A program made the position numbers and the translations under genes. A model generated the notes under the pieces. That model was not told the DNA's origin. It saw only the letters and a program-made list of their open reading frames with translations, and ran no database searches. From Nocardioides pocheonensis (GTDB lineage Bacteria > Actinomycetota > Actinomycetes > Propionibacteriales > Nocardioidaceae): a stretch of DNA of 62,594 bases. Location of the stretch: assembly GCF_003725535.1 (NCBI RefSeq), contig NZ_RJSF01000040.1:203415-266008 (forward strand). Direction: 5' to 3'. The first letter of the stretch is position 1; each line of letters opens with the position of its first letter. Positions 16,744-25,917 of this stretch are shown one piece after another.

Positions 16744-17888
16744 CGCCGCACCAGCTCCCGGGACGGCTCGCTCGGTGTGCGGGCGGTGGCCCGTGAGCGG
16801 GCGAGCAGCGGTGGCACCGGTGCGAGGACGGCGGCAGTGGCGGCGACCGCGATCGCGGCGACCAGCAGGAGCGGTACGGCGGGCAGCTCGGCCGGCACCT
16901 GGCGGGGCACGACACCGTCCCAGTGCCGGGCGCCGGCGAGGATCATCACGAGCGCCGGGACCGTGCCGCTCGCGGCCACGAGCCACTCGGGCAGCGCCCA
17001 GTGGTCGCGCCGGTAGTGCGTGCGCGGGTCGCGGCGGGCACCGACCAGCAGTGCTGCCGCCGCGCAGGTCACGCCGAGCAGCAGGGTGGGCAGGCCGAGC
17101 ACCAGCGGACTGGTGCCGTCCAGCAGCCCGTAGAGCCCGACGACCACGCCGCCCACACCGACCAGCGTGAGCAGGCCGGCGAGCCGGATCGAGCGGGCGG
17201 TGCGGTGCACGGCGCGACCGTACCCCCGCGACTCCATCGAGGCCGCCAGGTCCAGCGAGCGCTCCAGCGCTCCGACGAGCACGGGGATCGCGATCCGGCC
17301 GACCTCGGCCGGGTTGCGCGGGGAGTGTCCCCGCAGCCGCCGAGCCATCCGCACCCGCTGGGCGTCCTCGACGAGCTGGGGCGCGAACGTCAGCGCGACC
17401 ACGACCGCGGTGCCGATCTCGTAGAGCGTGGCCGGCACGTAGCGCAGCAGCCGCCGCGGGCTGGCCAGCGCGTTCACGGCGCCCAGGCAGGCGAGGATCG
17501 CGGCGAGCTGCATCCCCTGGTAGACGGCGAAGAGCAGCCCCTCGAGCGTGACCGGGCCACCGATGCGCACGCCGCTCGTCCAGTCCGGCAGCGGCACCTC
17601 CGGGAGCCGGACCAGCACGACCCGTCCGGTCACGCCTCCGCCGAGCAGGCTGACCATCACGACCCGCAGGCCGATCGCCACGAGGCCGACGACCAGGAAG
17701 GCGGCCAGCGCGTTCGTCGTACCGGCCTCGCGACGCTCGAGCACGACCCAGGCCGCGACCGCGACCACGAGCAGCAGCAGGAACGGGTTCGTCGTGCGCG
17801 ACGCGGCCACGGCCAGACCGACGCCCCACACCCACCAGGCCGCAGGGTGCAGCAGCCGAGGGAGGCGGGAGTGGGGCGTCAGGGCCAC
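16740..17888 (-). CDS. ECF transporter T component (CbiQ-like)
   Basis: 382-residue membrane coupling protein. The N-terminal half has four or five segments; the two coupling helices carry the characteristic motifs SMESRGYGRAVH and MARRLRGHSPRNPAE (A-R-G-type), which dock on the ATPases. A longer C-terminal membrane extension than in most EcfT proteins ends in a basic tail. It is translationally coupled to the ATPase gene. Confidence 0.9.
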   Translation of the reverse strand: MALTPHSRLPRLLHPAAWWVWGVGLAVAASRTTNPFLLLLVVAVAAWVVLERREAGTTNALAAFLVVGLVAIGLRVVMVSLLGGGVTGRVVLVRLPEVPLPDWTSGVRIGGPVTLEGLLFAVYQGMQLAAILACLGAVNALASPRRLLRYVPATLYEIGTAVVVALTFAPQLVEDAQRVRMARRLRGHSPRNPAEVGRIAIPVLVGALERSLDLAASMESRGYGRAVHRTARSIRLAGLLTLVGVGGVVVGLYGLLDGTSPLVLGLPTLLLGVTCAAAALLVGARRDPRTHYRRDHWALPEWLVAASGTVPALVMILAGARHWDGVVPRQVPAELPAVPLLLVAAIAVAATAAVLAPVPPLLARSRATARTPSEPSRELVRR

Positions 17889-17910
17889 GGGTTGGAGCCG
17901 GTCCTCGCGC

Positions 17911-18630
17911 TCAGGCGGTGCGTCGGCGCCGCAGCGCGACCAGGGCGACGGCGAGCGCGGCGACGATCGCGACTCCGATGCCGACCCAGGTGCCGGTGTG
18001 CGAGCCGGCGTCCTTGGTGGTGGCGGTCGTCTTGAAGGACCCCGAGGTCTTCTCGCTGTGGTCGGCGACCTGCAGCGTGATCGGCGTGTCCGGCGCCTTC
18101 GCGGCGGCGGGCACGGTCTTGACCGCGTCGCCGCAGCCAGTCGCCGGGAAGCCGTCGATGCCGCAGATGAGGCCCTTGGCGGAGCGCACCTCGGCGACCT
18201 TCGAGAGCACCTCGAGGCCGGTCGCCGCGGTGGCCACGACGGCGCACTTGCCGACGGGCTTCGGCGGCTCGCTGTTGTCGGCGGTGTCGGCCGGGCGGCC
18301 GTAGTCGATCACCACGGCGACGCGCTTCTCGCCGGTCGCGGCCTTCGTGTGGCTGCAGAGGTCGTCGAAGGTGGGCGTCGCCCGGGGGTACCGGGTCGAG
18401 CTCGCGGTGCCGACGGCGAACCGCCAGCCCTCGACGGACCCGTCGGCCGGCGTGGTCTGGTCGGGGCCCTTGGTGGCGAAGCTCCAGGTGGTCCCGTTGA
18501 GCTGGTAGTAGCCCCAGTACCGGTACGCCGCGGCCTGGGCGGCGCCGGCCGGGAGCAGCACGGCCAGGACGAGGCCGAGCAGCACGGCGAGGGCGCCGAG
18601 ACGACGGATGGGCAGGGTGGTGCGAGACAT
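17911..18630 (-). CDS. SCO2322-family secreted/membrane-anchored protein
   Basis: 239 residues. Signal peptide (LAVLLGLVLAVLLPAGAAQA), mature domain starting AYRYWGYYQLNGTTWSFATK, four Cys (DLCSH, GKCAVV, LICGID, TGCGDAV) likely in two disulfides, and a C-terminal membrane anchor (GIGVAIVAALAVALVAL RRRRTA). This family sits in actinobacterial ECF operons; its function is unknown, and an extracytoplasmic vitamin-capture role is a reasonable guess. Start ATG 18630 has GAGGAG 4-5 nt before it; the longer frame with an upstream Met is not favoured. First gene after the riboswitch. Confidence 0.82.
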   Translation of the reverse strand: MSRTTLPIRRLGALAVLLGLVLAVLLPAGAAQAAAYRYWGYYQLNGTTWSFATKGPDQTTPADGSVEGWRFAVGTASSTRYPRATPTFDDLCSHTKAATGEKRVAVVIDYGRPADTADNSEPPKPVGKCAVVATAATGLEVLSKVAEVRSAKGLICGIDGFPATGCGDAVKTVPAAAKAPDTPITLQVADHSEKTSGSFKTTATTKDAGSHTGTWVGIGVAIVAALAVALVALRRRRTA

Positions 18631-18709
18631 TCTTCTCCTCCTCGCGACCGGCGAGTGGAGAACCATGGTTCACCCCTCGGACTCCGGTCCGCATTCCACG
18701 ACGGACATT

Positions 18710-18840
18710 GATGGAGCCGATCCCACGGTGGGTGCTCCGGCTCGCCGTGCCGGACGAGTCCGGCGATCGGCCTACGGTTGCGGGACAGCGCCGGACTTCG
18801 ACCGGCTTCCCCCAGGGCGTGGGTGTTCGACGGCTCGAAC
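18710..18840 (-). promoter_or_regulatory. cobalamin riboswitch
   Basis: On the minus strand the core at 18812-18772 reads GGGGAAGCCGGTCGAAGTCC, then GGCGCTGTCCCGCAACCGTAG, the diagnostic GGGAA-CCGGTG...TCCGG-GCTG-CCCGCAAC pattern of cobalamin aptamers. A downstream GAGCCGGAGCACCCACC (18743-18727) corresponds to the conserved 3' B12-box region. A TTGACA element (minus strand, 18867-18862) just upstream can serve as -35. It precedes the SCO2322/ECF operon, so cobalamin should repress that operon. Ends are approximate. Confidence 0.88.
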
Positions 18841-18890
18841 GCTCCCACTCGCGTGCCCGGGTGTCAAAGTGGTCTCGCTCACCAGGGGAG

Positions 18891-19427
18891 TCAGCTGCCC
18901 CACTTCTCGGCGAGCGCGCGGATGACCTTCGCGTTCCGGTTCGTCGCCGGACCCAGGTGCTTCTCGACCTGGGCGTTGGAGTTCTTGGCCTCGCCGTACG
19001 GGACGTCGTAGAGCAGGTGCACCGCCCGGCCGCGCACGAGCAGGGTCTCGCCGTTGCCGGACAGTGCCTCGAGCGCCTTCGCCGCAGCCGCGGACGGCTC
19101 CTTCTTGAGCAGGCTGAGGTAGTGGCCGTGCCGGAAGGAGTGATCGGCGGCGATGGTGTCGGCCTCGGCGGCGAGCCGGCTCAGCTCCGTCGGGCTGAAC
19201 ACCATCGTCACGACCTCGAAGCCGCGGTCGGCGAGGAAGAGCTCCTCGAGCTCCTTCTCCATGCGGGCCCGGGACCGCACCGTGGTGGTCACCTTGATGT
19301 TGCCGGTCTGGATGTGCGTCTCCACGTCGGCGTAGCCGGCAGAGACGAGTGCGGCACGCAGGTCGGCGGTCTTGTACTGCCGCTTGCCGATGTTCACCGC
19401 GCGCAGGAAGCCGATGTGCGTGGGCAT
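18891..19427 (-). CDS. DUF1697 family protein
   Basis: 178 residues, clearly the DUF1697 family: starts MPTHIGFLRAVNIGKRQYKT with LRAALVSAGYADVETHIQTG following, and ends in VEKHLGPATNRNAKVI RAL. Cytoplasmic, function unknown. ATG 19427 is 6 nt after a TAGCCT box (minus strand, 19439-19434), which fits a leaderless transcript. The gene ends about 25 nt before the riboswitch promoter of the next minus-strand operon. Confidence 0.88.
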   Translation of the reverse strand: MPTHIGFLRAVNIGKRQYKTADLRAALVSAGYADVETHIQTGNIKVTTTVRSRARMEKELEELFLADRGFEVVTMVFSPTELSRLAAEADTIAADHSFRHGHYLSLLKKEPSAAAAKALEALSGNGETLLVRGRAVHLLYDVPYGEAKNSNAQVEKHLGPATNRNAKVIRALAEKWGS

Positions 19428-19459
19428 GCCGTCAGGCTAGTGCGCCCGGTGCGGCGACG

Positions 19460-19488
19460 TTGACAGTGATGCTGTCACGGTCTTGGAT
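19460..19488 (+). promoter_or_regulatory. promoter with overlapping palindrome for the enoyl-CoA hydratase gene
   Basis: TTGACA (19460-19465), 17-nt spacer, TTGGAT (19483-19488), then 6 nt to the ATG, so transcription should begin at the start codon. A perfect 6-bp inverted repeat TGACAG-TGATG-CTGTCA (19461-19477) overlaps the -35 and spacer and looks like a repressor operator. Confidence 0.65.
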
Positions 19489-19494
19489 GGCGCC

Positions 19495-20283
19495 ATGCCT
19501 CCGACGAGCCAGTACGCCGGCCTTCTCGTCGACCACAGGGACGGCGCCCTCTGGCTCACGCTCGACCAACCCGAGACCTTCAACGCCCTCACCGGGGAGA
19601 TGGTGCTCGGCCTGATCGAGGAGCTGCGCGGCGTGGTCGCCCGCGACGACGTCCGCGTGGTGGTGATCACCGGCACCGGCGCGGCGTTCTCGGCCGGTGC
19701 CGACCTCACCGGCGACGCGCCCCAGGAGAAGTACGACGCGTCAGCGGTGGACGCCGCGAACCAGTTGATCCGCGCCGTCCTCGACTGCGACCGGCCGGTG
19801 GTGTGCGGGCTCAACGGGGTGGCCGCGGGCGTCGGGATGAGCCTCGCGCTGGCCTGCGACCTGGTCGTCGCGACCGCCTCGGCCGCGCTGACCCTGGGCT
19901 TCACGAAGATCGGCCTGATGCCGGACGGCGGGGCGACCGCCACGGTGGCAGCCGCGGTCGGTCGGGCGCGCGCGATGCGGCTGGCGCTGCTCTCCGACCT
20001 CCTCGGCGCGCAGGAGGCGTACGACGCGGGGCTCGTCTCGCACGTCTTCGCCGACGAGTCCTACGACGAGGGTCTCGGGAAGGTGGTCCGCCGGCTCGCG
20101 TCCGGCCCGCCCCTGGCCCAGGCCGCGACCAAGAAGGCGGTCAATGCCGCCACGCTGGGCGAGCTGCCCGGCGCGTTCGAGCGCGAGCGGGCGGGCCAGT
20201 CGGTCCTGCTCCGCACGGCGGACGCGGCCGAAGGGATGCGGGCCTTCGCGGAGAAGCGCCGGGCGGAGTTCACCGGGCACTGA
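19495..20283 (+). CDS. enoyl-CoA hydratase/isomerase family protein
   Basis: 262 residues of the crotonase fold, acting on acyl-CoA thioesters. The oxyanion-hole segments are GTGAAFSAGADLTGD and CGLNGVAAGVGMSLALACDLV; the second catalytic Glu region reads KIGLMPDGGATATVA, where an Asp/Gly pair replaces the usual PE/ExxG, so classic hydratase activity is uncertain and an isomerase or another crotonase reaction is possible. ATG 19495 is preferred over TTG 19483, which is the -10 box of the promoter. Confidence 0.86.
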   Translation: MPPTSQYAGLLVDHRDGALWLTLDQPETFNALTGEMVLGLIEELRGVVARDDVRVVVITGTGAAFSAGADLTGDAPQEKYDASAVDAANQLIRAVLDCDRPVVCGLNGVAAGVGMSLALACDLVVATASAALTLGFTKIGLMPDGGATATVAAAVGRARAMRLALLSDLLGAQEAYDAGLVSHVFADESYDEGLGKVVRRLASGPPLAQAATKKAVNAATLGELPGAFERERAGQSVLLRTADAAEGMRAFAEKRRAEFTGH

Positions 20284-20304
20284 CGGTGGGGACGCCGTGC
20301 CGGT

Positions 20305-20396
20305 GTGGTTTCGAGGCTCGCTGGCGCTCGCACCTCAACCACCTGGGGGTTGAGGTGTGGTTGCGCAGCAACCGCCTCGAAGCCTGCCGAAACCAC
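20305..20396. repeat. R2 copy followed by a hybrid R2/R1 element
   Basis: 20305-20342 is a complete R2 (GTGGTTTCGAGGCTCGCTGG...CACCTCAACCAC). 20347-20396 is a second, inverted copy whose middle is replaced by TGTGGTTGCGCAGCAACCGC and whose right end is R1-like (GCCTGCCGAAACCAC). Together they fill the gap between the enoyl-CoA hydratase gene and pncA and can fold into a long stem, so they may also end transcription from both sides. Confidence 0.88.
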
Positions 20397-20404
20397 CCGA
20401 GTGC

Positions 20405-20980
20405 TCAGACGACGGCGACTCCGGCGTCGCGCATCTCCGCCAGCGCGGCCTCGGTGGTCTCGGGCGCGACGCCCGCGCAGAGCTCGGTGAGCACGCGGGT
20501 CGCGAGGCCGTTGCCGGCCGCGTCCAGCGCCGTCGCCCGCACGCAGTGGTCGGTCGCGATCCCGCACACGTCGACGGCGTCGACCTCGTGGGCGCGCAGC
20601 CAGGTGAGCAGGTCGGTGCCGTCGGCCGTGTGCCCCTCGAAGCCTGAGTAGGCGGCGGCCCGCTCGCCCTTGAGGAAGATCGCGGCGAACGGCTGCGGGT
20701 CGAGGTTCGGGTGGAACGCCTCGCCCTCGGTGCCGACCTGGCAGTGCACCGGCCAGGAGTCGGCGTAGTCGGGCTCCCTCGACCAGTGGTCACCGGGGTC
20801 GACGTGGTGGTCCTTGGTGGCCACCACGACGTCGTACGCCGGCGCCTTCGGGTCCTGCCGCGTCCAGTGGTGCAGCAGGACGCTGATCTCGCTGGCCACA
20901 CGCGCCCCGCCCTCGACCGGTAGCGACCCGCCCTCGCAGAAGTCGTTCTGCACGTCGACCACGATGAGAGCCCGCGCCAT
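20405..20980 (-). CDS. pncA: nicotinamidase / isochorismatase family (PncA-like)
   Basis: 191 residues. Catalytic triad Asp in LIVVDVQNDFCEGG, Lys in IFLKGERAAAYSGFEG and Cys in CGIATDHCVRATALDA; metal site D-x-H...H in TKDHHVDPGDHW. It hydrolyses nicotinamide to nicotinic acid for NAD salvage, matching pncB nearby, which uses the product. ATG 20980 lies 6 nt after TAGGGT (minus strand, 20992-20987), a leaderless-type start. Confidence 0.93.
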   Translation of the reverse strand: MARALIVVDVQNDFCEGGSLPVEGGARVASEISVLLHHWTRQDPKAPAYDVVVATKDHHVDPGDHWSREPDYADSWPVHCQVGTEGEAFHPNLDPQPFAAIFLKGERAAAYSGFEGHTADGTDLLTWLRAHEVDAVDVCGIATDHCVRATALDAAGNGLATRVLTELCAGVAPETTEAALAEMRDAGVAVV

Positions 20981-21024
20981 GCCATGACCCTAACGACGCG
21001 GCGTGGTTCTGTCAGGGTGGTGCC

Positions 21025-21387
21025 ATGCCCACCCGTGACCAGGTCGAAGCCACCGTCCGCCAGTACGTCGACGCGGTCGGCCGCCAGGACCTCGACGCCA
21101 CCGTCGCGCTCTTCGCCGAGCTGGCGCGTCAGGAGGACCCCGTCGGCACCCCGCCCAACGTCGGCCGCGAGGCCATCCGTGCCTTCTTCACGCGCGCCAA
21201 CGGGGTGCCGTTCACGACCACGCTGACCGGGCCGCTGCTGGTCACCGGCGACCACGCGGCGGTGCACTTCACGATCGAGGTGGACACCGGTCGTGCCGAG
21301 CCGATGGTCGTCCGGGTGATCGACCTGATCCGGGTCGACGAGGACGGCCTCATCGCCGACCTGCGCGCCGTCGTCGACGCTGGTTGA
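21025..21387 (+). CDS. SnoaL-like / NTF2-fold protein (ketosteroid isomerase-like)
   Basis: 120 residues of the NTF2-like fold: VEATVRQYVDAVGRQDLDATVALF opens the helical part, REAIRAFFTRA and the curved sheet follow (AAVHFTIEVD, VRVIDLIRVDEDGLIADLRA). The family includes steroid isomerases and many proteins of unknown role. The TGA stop lies inside a decayed R1 repeat (GGTTGAGCC at 21381-21389), so the natural C-terminus may have been altered. The ATG is 6 nt after CAGGGT (21013-21018). Confidence 0.8.
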   Translation: MPTRDQVEATVRQYVDAVGRQDLDATVALFAELARQEDPVGTPPNVGREAIRAFFTRANGVPFTTTLTGPLLVTGDHAAVHFTIEVDTGRAEPMVVRVIDLIRVDEDGLIADLRAVVDAG

Positions 21388-21455
21388 GCCTGCGCCTCGG
21401 GTGGTTTCGGCAGGCTCAACCACCACGCGCTGGTTTCGGCAGGCTCAACCACCTT
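21380..21455. repeat. three R1 copies in a row
   Basis: A truncated inverted copy (CTGGTTGAGCCTGC, 21380-21393) is followed by two full direct copies at 21401-21423 and 21431-21453. They separate the SnoaL-like gene from pncB and give inverted arms able to form a hairpin between convergent genes. Confidence 0.9.
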
Positions 21456-21464
21456 TCGGTGGAC

Positions 21465-22751
21465 CTACTGGTGCACGGTCGGGATCGCCGGCCCGCCCCG
21501 CTGCAGCCGGCGGGCCTTGATCGGCAGCTCCTCGCGTGACCGCAGGTGCCGTTCCCGGGCCTGCGTGAGCGGCTCGCGCCCGACGATCTCCCCTGCCGCG
21601 ACCAGCGGCACCAGGAGCGGCCGGTCGTTGGCGTCTCCCTCCGGCGGGGTGCCGATGCCGATCACCTCGGCCTCCGCGACGCCGGCCTCGTCGAGGCGGC
21701 GCAGCGCGTGCTTGCGGCCGCCGACCGAGATCTTGTCCTTGCTCTTCTTCGCGACGTCCACCATCGTGCCGTCCGCGCCCGCACGGGCGACCAGCTTGTA
21801 GACGAACCCGCAGGTCGGGTGGCCGCTGCCGGTGACCAGCTCCGTGCCCACGCCGTACCCGTCGACCGGGGCCGCACGGAGCGCGGCGATCGCGTGCTCG
21901 TCGAGGTCGGAGGTCGCGACGATCCGGGTCCGGGTCGCGCCGAGCGCGTCCAGCTGCTCGCGCACCTGGCTGGCGACGAGCCCCAGGTCACCGGAGTCGA
22001 GCCGCACCGCGCCGAGCTCCGGGCCGGCCACCTCGACCGCGGCTCGGACCGCCTCGGCGATGTCGTAGGTGTCGACCAGCAGGGTGGTGCCCCGGCCCAG
22101 CGAGCTCACCTGCGCCCGGAACGCGTCGCGCTCGGTGTCGTGCAGCAGCGTGAACGAGTGCGCGCTCGTGCCCGCGCTGGGGACGCCGTGCCGGCGGCGG
22201 GCCTCCAGGTTCGAGGTGCTCGCGAATCCGGCCACGTACGCCGCCCGGGCGCACGCGACCGCCGCCTCCTCGTGCGTGCGACGCGAGCCCATCTCGATGC
22301 AGGGCCGGTCGCCCGCCGCCCAGGTCATCCGCGAGGCGGCGGAGGCGATCGCCGAGTCGTGGTTGTAGATCGAGAGCAGCAGGGTCTCCAGCAGCACCGC
22401 CTCGGCGAAGCTCGCCTCGACGATCAGCAAGGGGGAGTAGGGGAAGTAGACCTCGCCCTCGGGGTAGCCGAAGACGTCACCGCCGAACCGGTACGCCGCG
22501 AGCCACTCCAGCGTGGCCTCGTCGACCACCTGCTCGCGCCGCAGGAAGTCCACCTCGGCGTCGCCGAACCGGAAGTCGTCGAGCGCGTCGAGCATCCGTC
22601 CCACGCCGGCGACGACGCCGTAGCGCCGGCCCTCCGGCAGCCGTCGCGGGAAGAGCTCGAACACCGCGCGCCGCGACGCCGTGCCGCCGGCGAGGGCGGC
22701 CTGGAGCATGGTGAGCTCGTAGTGGTCGGTCAGCAGCGCGGTCGACGTCAC
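21465..22751 (-). CDS. pncB: nicotinate phosphoribosyltransferase
   Basis: 428 residues. Converts nicotinate and PRPP to nicotinate mononucleotide in NAD salvage. Family marks are the N-terminal LLTDHYELTMLQAALA, the GSRRTHEEAAV nucleotide loop, and GAVRLDSGDLG at the phosphate site. GTG 22751 follows TAGTCT by 6 nt (minus strand, 22763-22758). It is divergent from clpS, as in Mycobacterium tuberculosis. Confidence 0.94.
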   Translation of the reverse strand: MTSTALLTDHYELTMLQAALAGGTASRRAVFELFPRRLPEGRRYGVVAGVGRMLDALDDFRFGDAEVDFLRREQVVDEATLEWLAAYRFGGDVFGYPEGEVYFPYSPLLIVEASFAEAVLLETLLLSIYNHDSAIASAASRMTWAAGDRPCIEMGSRRTHEEAAVACARAAYVAGFASTSNLEARRRHGVPSAGTSAHSFTLLHDTERDAFRAQVSSLGRGTTLLVDTYDIAEAVRAAVEVAGPELGAVRLDSGDLGLVASQVREQLDALGATRTRIVATSDLDEHAIAALRAAPVDGYGVGTELVTGSGHPTCGFVYKLVARAGADGTMVDVAKKSKDKISVGGRKHALRRLDEAGVAEAEVIGIGTPPEGDANDRPLLVPLVAAGEIVGREPLTQARERHLRSREELPIKARRLQRGGPAIPTVHQ

Positions 22752-22795
22752 GGCACGAGACTAGGTGAGGCTGCTCCCGGGCTAGGGTTGGTGAC

Positions 22796-23095
22796 ATGTC
22801 TGCTCCCAGCCCTGTCGAGCTCGACGAGCCGGTGACCGACGACCTCACGCAGCTGGCGACACCGTGGGTGACGATCGTGTGGAACGACCCGGTGAACCTC
22901 ATGTCCTACGTGACCTTCGTGTTCACGACGTACTTCGGCTACTCGCGGAAGAAGGCGGAGAAGCTGATGCTCGAGGTGCACAACGACGGCAGGTCGGTGG
23001 TGTCCACCGGCTCGCGCGAGGAGATGGAGCGCGACGTGCAGGCGATGCACGAGTACGGCCTCTGGGCCACCATGCAGAAGGCCGACGCACCATGA
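22796..23095 (+). CDS. clpS: ATP-dependent Clp protease adaptor ClpS
   Basis: 99 residues. N-degron adaptor that hands substrates to ClpC/ClpAP. The ClpS core is complete: [20 protein letters not shown] (the DPVN binding pocket), [18 protein letters not shown] and [22 protein letters not shown] 22796 is 7 nt after TAGGGT (22783-22788). It begins the conserved clpS-DUF2017-mec-cysO-cysM block. Confidence 0.95.
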   Translation: MSAPSPVELDEPVTDDLTQLATPWVTIVWNDPVNLMSYVTFVFTTYFGYSRKKAEKLMLEVHNDGRSVVSTGSREEMERDVQAMHEYGLWATMQKADAP

Positions 23096-23112
23096 GCGAG
23101 CGCAGCGAGCGA
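23092..23112 (+). repeat. interspersed repeat R4 after clpS
   Basis: ATGAGCGAGCGCAGCGAGCG followed by A, overlapping the clpS stop codon. An inverted copy with a single change lies at 36442-36462. It is followed by a small hairpin (CCGGTT-CGGA-AACCGG, 23120-23135). Confidence 0.75.
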
Positions 23113-23174
23113 GCAATCCAACGGAGCCGGTTCGGAAACCGGTCGTGGGCGCCCGATGCGGAGCGAGGGCGGCC

Positions 23175-23756
23175 ATGAGCGGTTTCACCAGGCACCGGAA
23201 GTCGGGGGCGGCGGTCACGACGTTCACGGCGTTCGAGGCCGACCTGCTGCGCTCGCTGGCCGGGCAGCTGATCGAGCTGCTCCGCAACGAGTCGGCGACC
23301 GAGGAGATCGCCTCGGACGACCTCGAGGACCTGCTCGACTTCAGCGGGCCCACCCGCGAGCCGGAGGACCCGGTGCTGGCCCGCCTGTTCCCGACGGCGT
23401 ACCCGGAGGACGAGGACGCCGCCGCCGAGTTCCGGCGCTACACCGAGGCCGACCTGCGCAACGGCAAGGCCGCTGGTGCGGCGACGGTCATCGACACCCT
23501 CGAGGACGCCGGGCTCCCTGCCGAGCCCCAGGACGGCCTGTTCATCGACGTGGAGCTCGACCCGGCCACCGCCCTGACCTGGCTGCGGTCCTTCACGGAC
23601 ATGCGCCTCGCGATCGCGACCCGCCTGGGCATCGAGGAGGGCGACGAGGAGTTCTGGTACTCCCTGCCGGACGACGACCCGCGCGCGCAGGTCCACGACA
23701 TCTACGACTGGGTCGGCTACCTCCAGGAGACGCTGGTCCGGGCCGTCGGAGGATGA
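23175..23756 (+). CDS. DUF2017 family protein
   Basis: 193 residues, acidic and cytoplasmic. DUF2017 proteins follow clpS in most actinobacteria and may work with it, but their function is unknown. Conserved-looking parts are FTAFEADLLRSLAGQLIELL at the start and DMRLAIATRLGIEEGDEEFW near the end. ATG 23175 gives the family N-terminus; the frame upstream runs through an interspersed repeat. Confidence 0.88.
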   Translation: MSGFTRHRKSGAAVTTFTAFEADLLRSLAGQLIELLRNESATEEIASDDLEDLLDFSGPTREPEDPVLARLFPTAYPEDEDAAAEFRRYTEADLRNGKAAGAATVIDTLEDAGLPAEPQDGLFIDVELDPATALTWLRSFTDMRLAIATRLGIEEGDEEFWYSLPDDDPRAQVHDIYDWVGYLQETLVRAVGG

Positions 23757-23850
23757 GCCTGTCGAGACCGTGCGGCGTCCCGACCCGCTCGACGTCCGGG
23801 GGCTGGTCCCGACGCAGGTCGACGGTGCCGCAGCCTCTACCCTTGTCCAC

Positions 23851-24294
23851 GTGCTGAGACTCGACCGGACGCTGTACGACGCGATCGTCGCGCACGCCAA
23901 GCGGGACCACCCCGACGAGGCGTGCGGCATCGTCGCGGGCGCCGAGGGCTCGGACGTCCCCAGCCGGCACGTGCCGATGGTCAACGCCGCGGGTTCGCCG
24001 ACGTTCTACGAGTTCGACTCCACCGAGCTGCTCGCGCTCTACAAGCAGATGTGGGCCAACGACGAGGAGCCGGTGGTGATCTACCACTCGCACACCGCGA
24101 CCGAGGCCTACCCGAGCCGCACCGACATCGGACTGGCCAACGAGCCCGGCGCCCACTACGTGCTCGTCTCCACACGTGAGCACGGGAATAGTGAGGGACC
24201 GGTGGAGTTCAGGTCCTACAGGATCGTCGACGGCGAGGTCACCGAGGAGCCGGTCGAGATCACCGACGAGCCGCATCAGATCGCAAGCGCTTAG
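23851..24294 (+). CDS. mec: Mec, JAMM metalloprotease acting on the CysO sulfur carrier
   Basis: 147 residues. The zinc JAMM motif is complete (HSHTATEAYPSRTD, H-x-H-x10-D, with Glu in DEACGIVAG). In M. tuberculosis Mec removes cysteine from CysO-Cys. Here it should also cut the six residues that follow Gly-Gly in the adjacent CysO. The GTG at 23851 is 7 nt after TACCCT (23838-23843), favouring it over the longer frame. Confidence 0.9.
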   Translation: MLRLDRTLYDAIVAHAKRDHPDEACGIVAGAEGSDVPSRHVPMVNAAGSPTFYEFDSTELLALYKQMWANDEEPVVIYHSHTATEAYPSRTDIGLANEPGAHYVLVSTREHGNSEGPVEFRSYRIVDGEVTEEPVEITDEPHQIASA

Positions 24295-24301
24295 GAGCAC
24301 C

Positions 24302-25556
<1,255 letters not shown>

Positions 25557-25557
25557 G

Positions 25558-25917
25558 ATGGGACCCCTCCAGATCGGCCTGTCGATCCTCTGCGGCGTCG
25601 TCGTTCTCCAGCTCGCGGTGCTGATCGTGCGCGACCTGCGGCCCGGTCGCGTCACCTACGTGCTGCTCGGCCTGCTCGAGCTCGGCCTGGTCGGCGTGCT
25701 GGTGCTCGGGCTGAGGCGGGTCTTCGGCGACCACGAAGGCGTCAGCGTGGCCACCTACGTCGCCTACCTGGTCGGTGCGCTCTTCATCCTGCCGCTCGCC
25801 ACCGGCTGGGCCTGGGCCGAGCGCAGCCGCAACGGCACCGCGGTGCTGCTCGTCGCGGTCCTGGTGATCCCCGTGCTCTTCCTCCGGCTCCACGACATCT
25901 GGGCGACCCATGTCTGA
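25558..25917 (+). CDS. small integral membrane protein
   Basis: 119 residues with four hydrophobic segments (IGLSILCGVVVLQLAVLIV; VTYVLLGLLELGLVGVLVLGL; YVAYLVGALFILPLATGWAW; AVLLVAVLVIPVLFL) and no recognised catalytic motif. ATG 25558 is right after the cysM stop, and the gene overlaps the next one by 8 nt, so it is in the cysM operon. Function unknown. Confidence 0.8.
   Translation: MGPLQIGLSILCGVVVLQLAVLIVRDLRPGRVTYVLLGLLELGLVGVLVLGLRRVFGDHEGVSVATYVAYLVGALFILPLATGWAWAERSRNGTAVLLVAVLVIPVLFLRLHDIWATHV

Noticed and set aside
21380-21455. Repeated R1 copies considered as a CRISPR array
   Set aside because: Copies are in both orientations, the gaps between them are short and unequal, and there are no cas genes.
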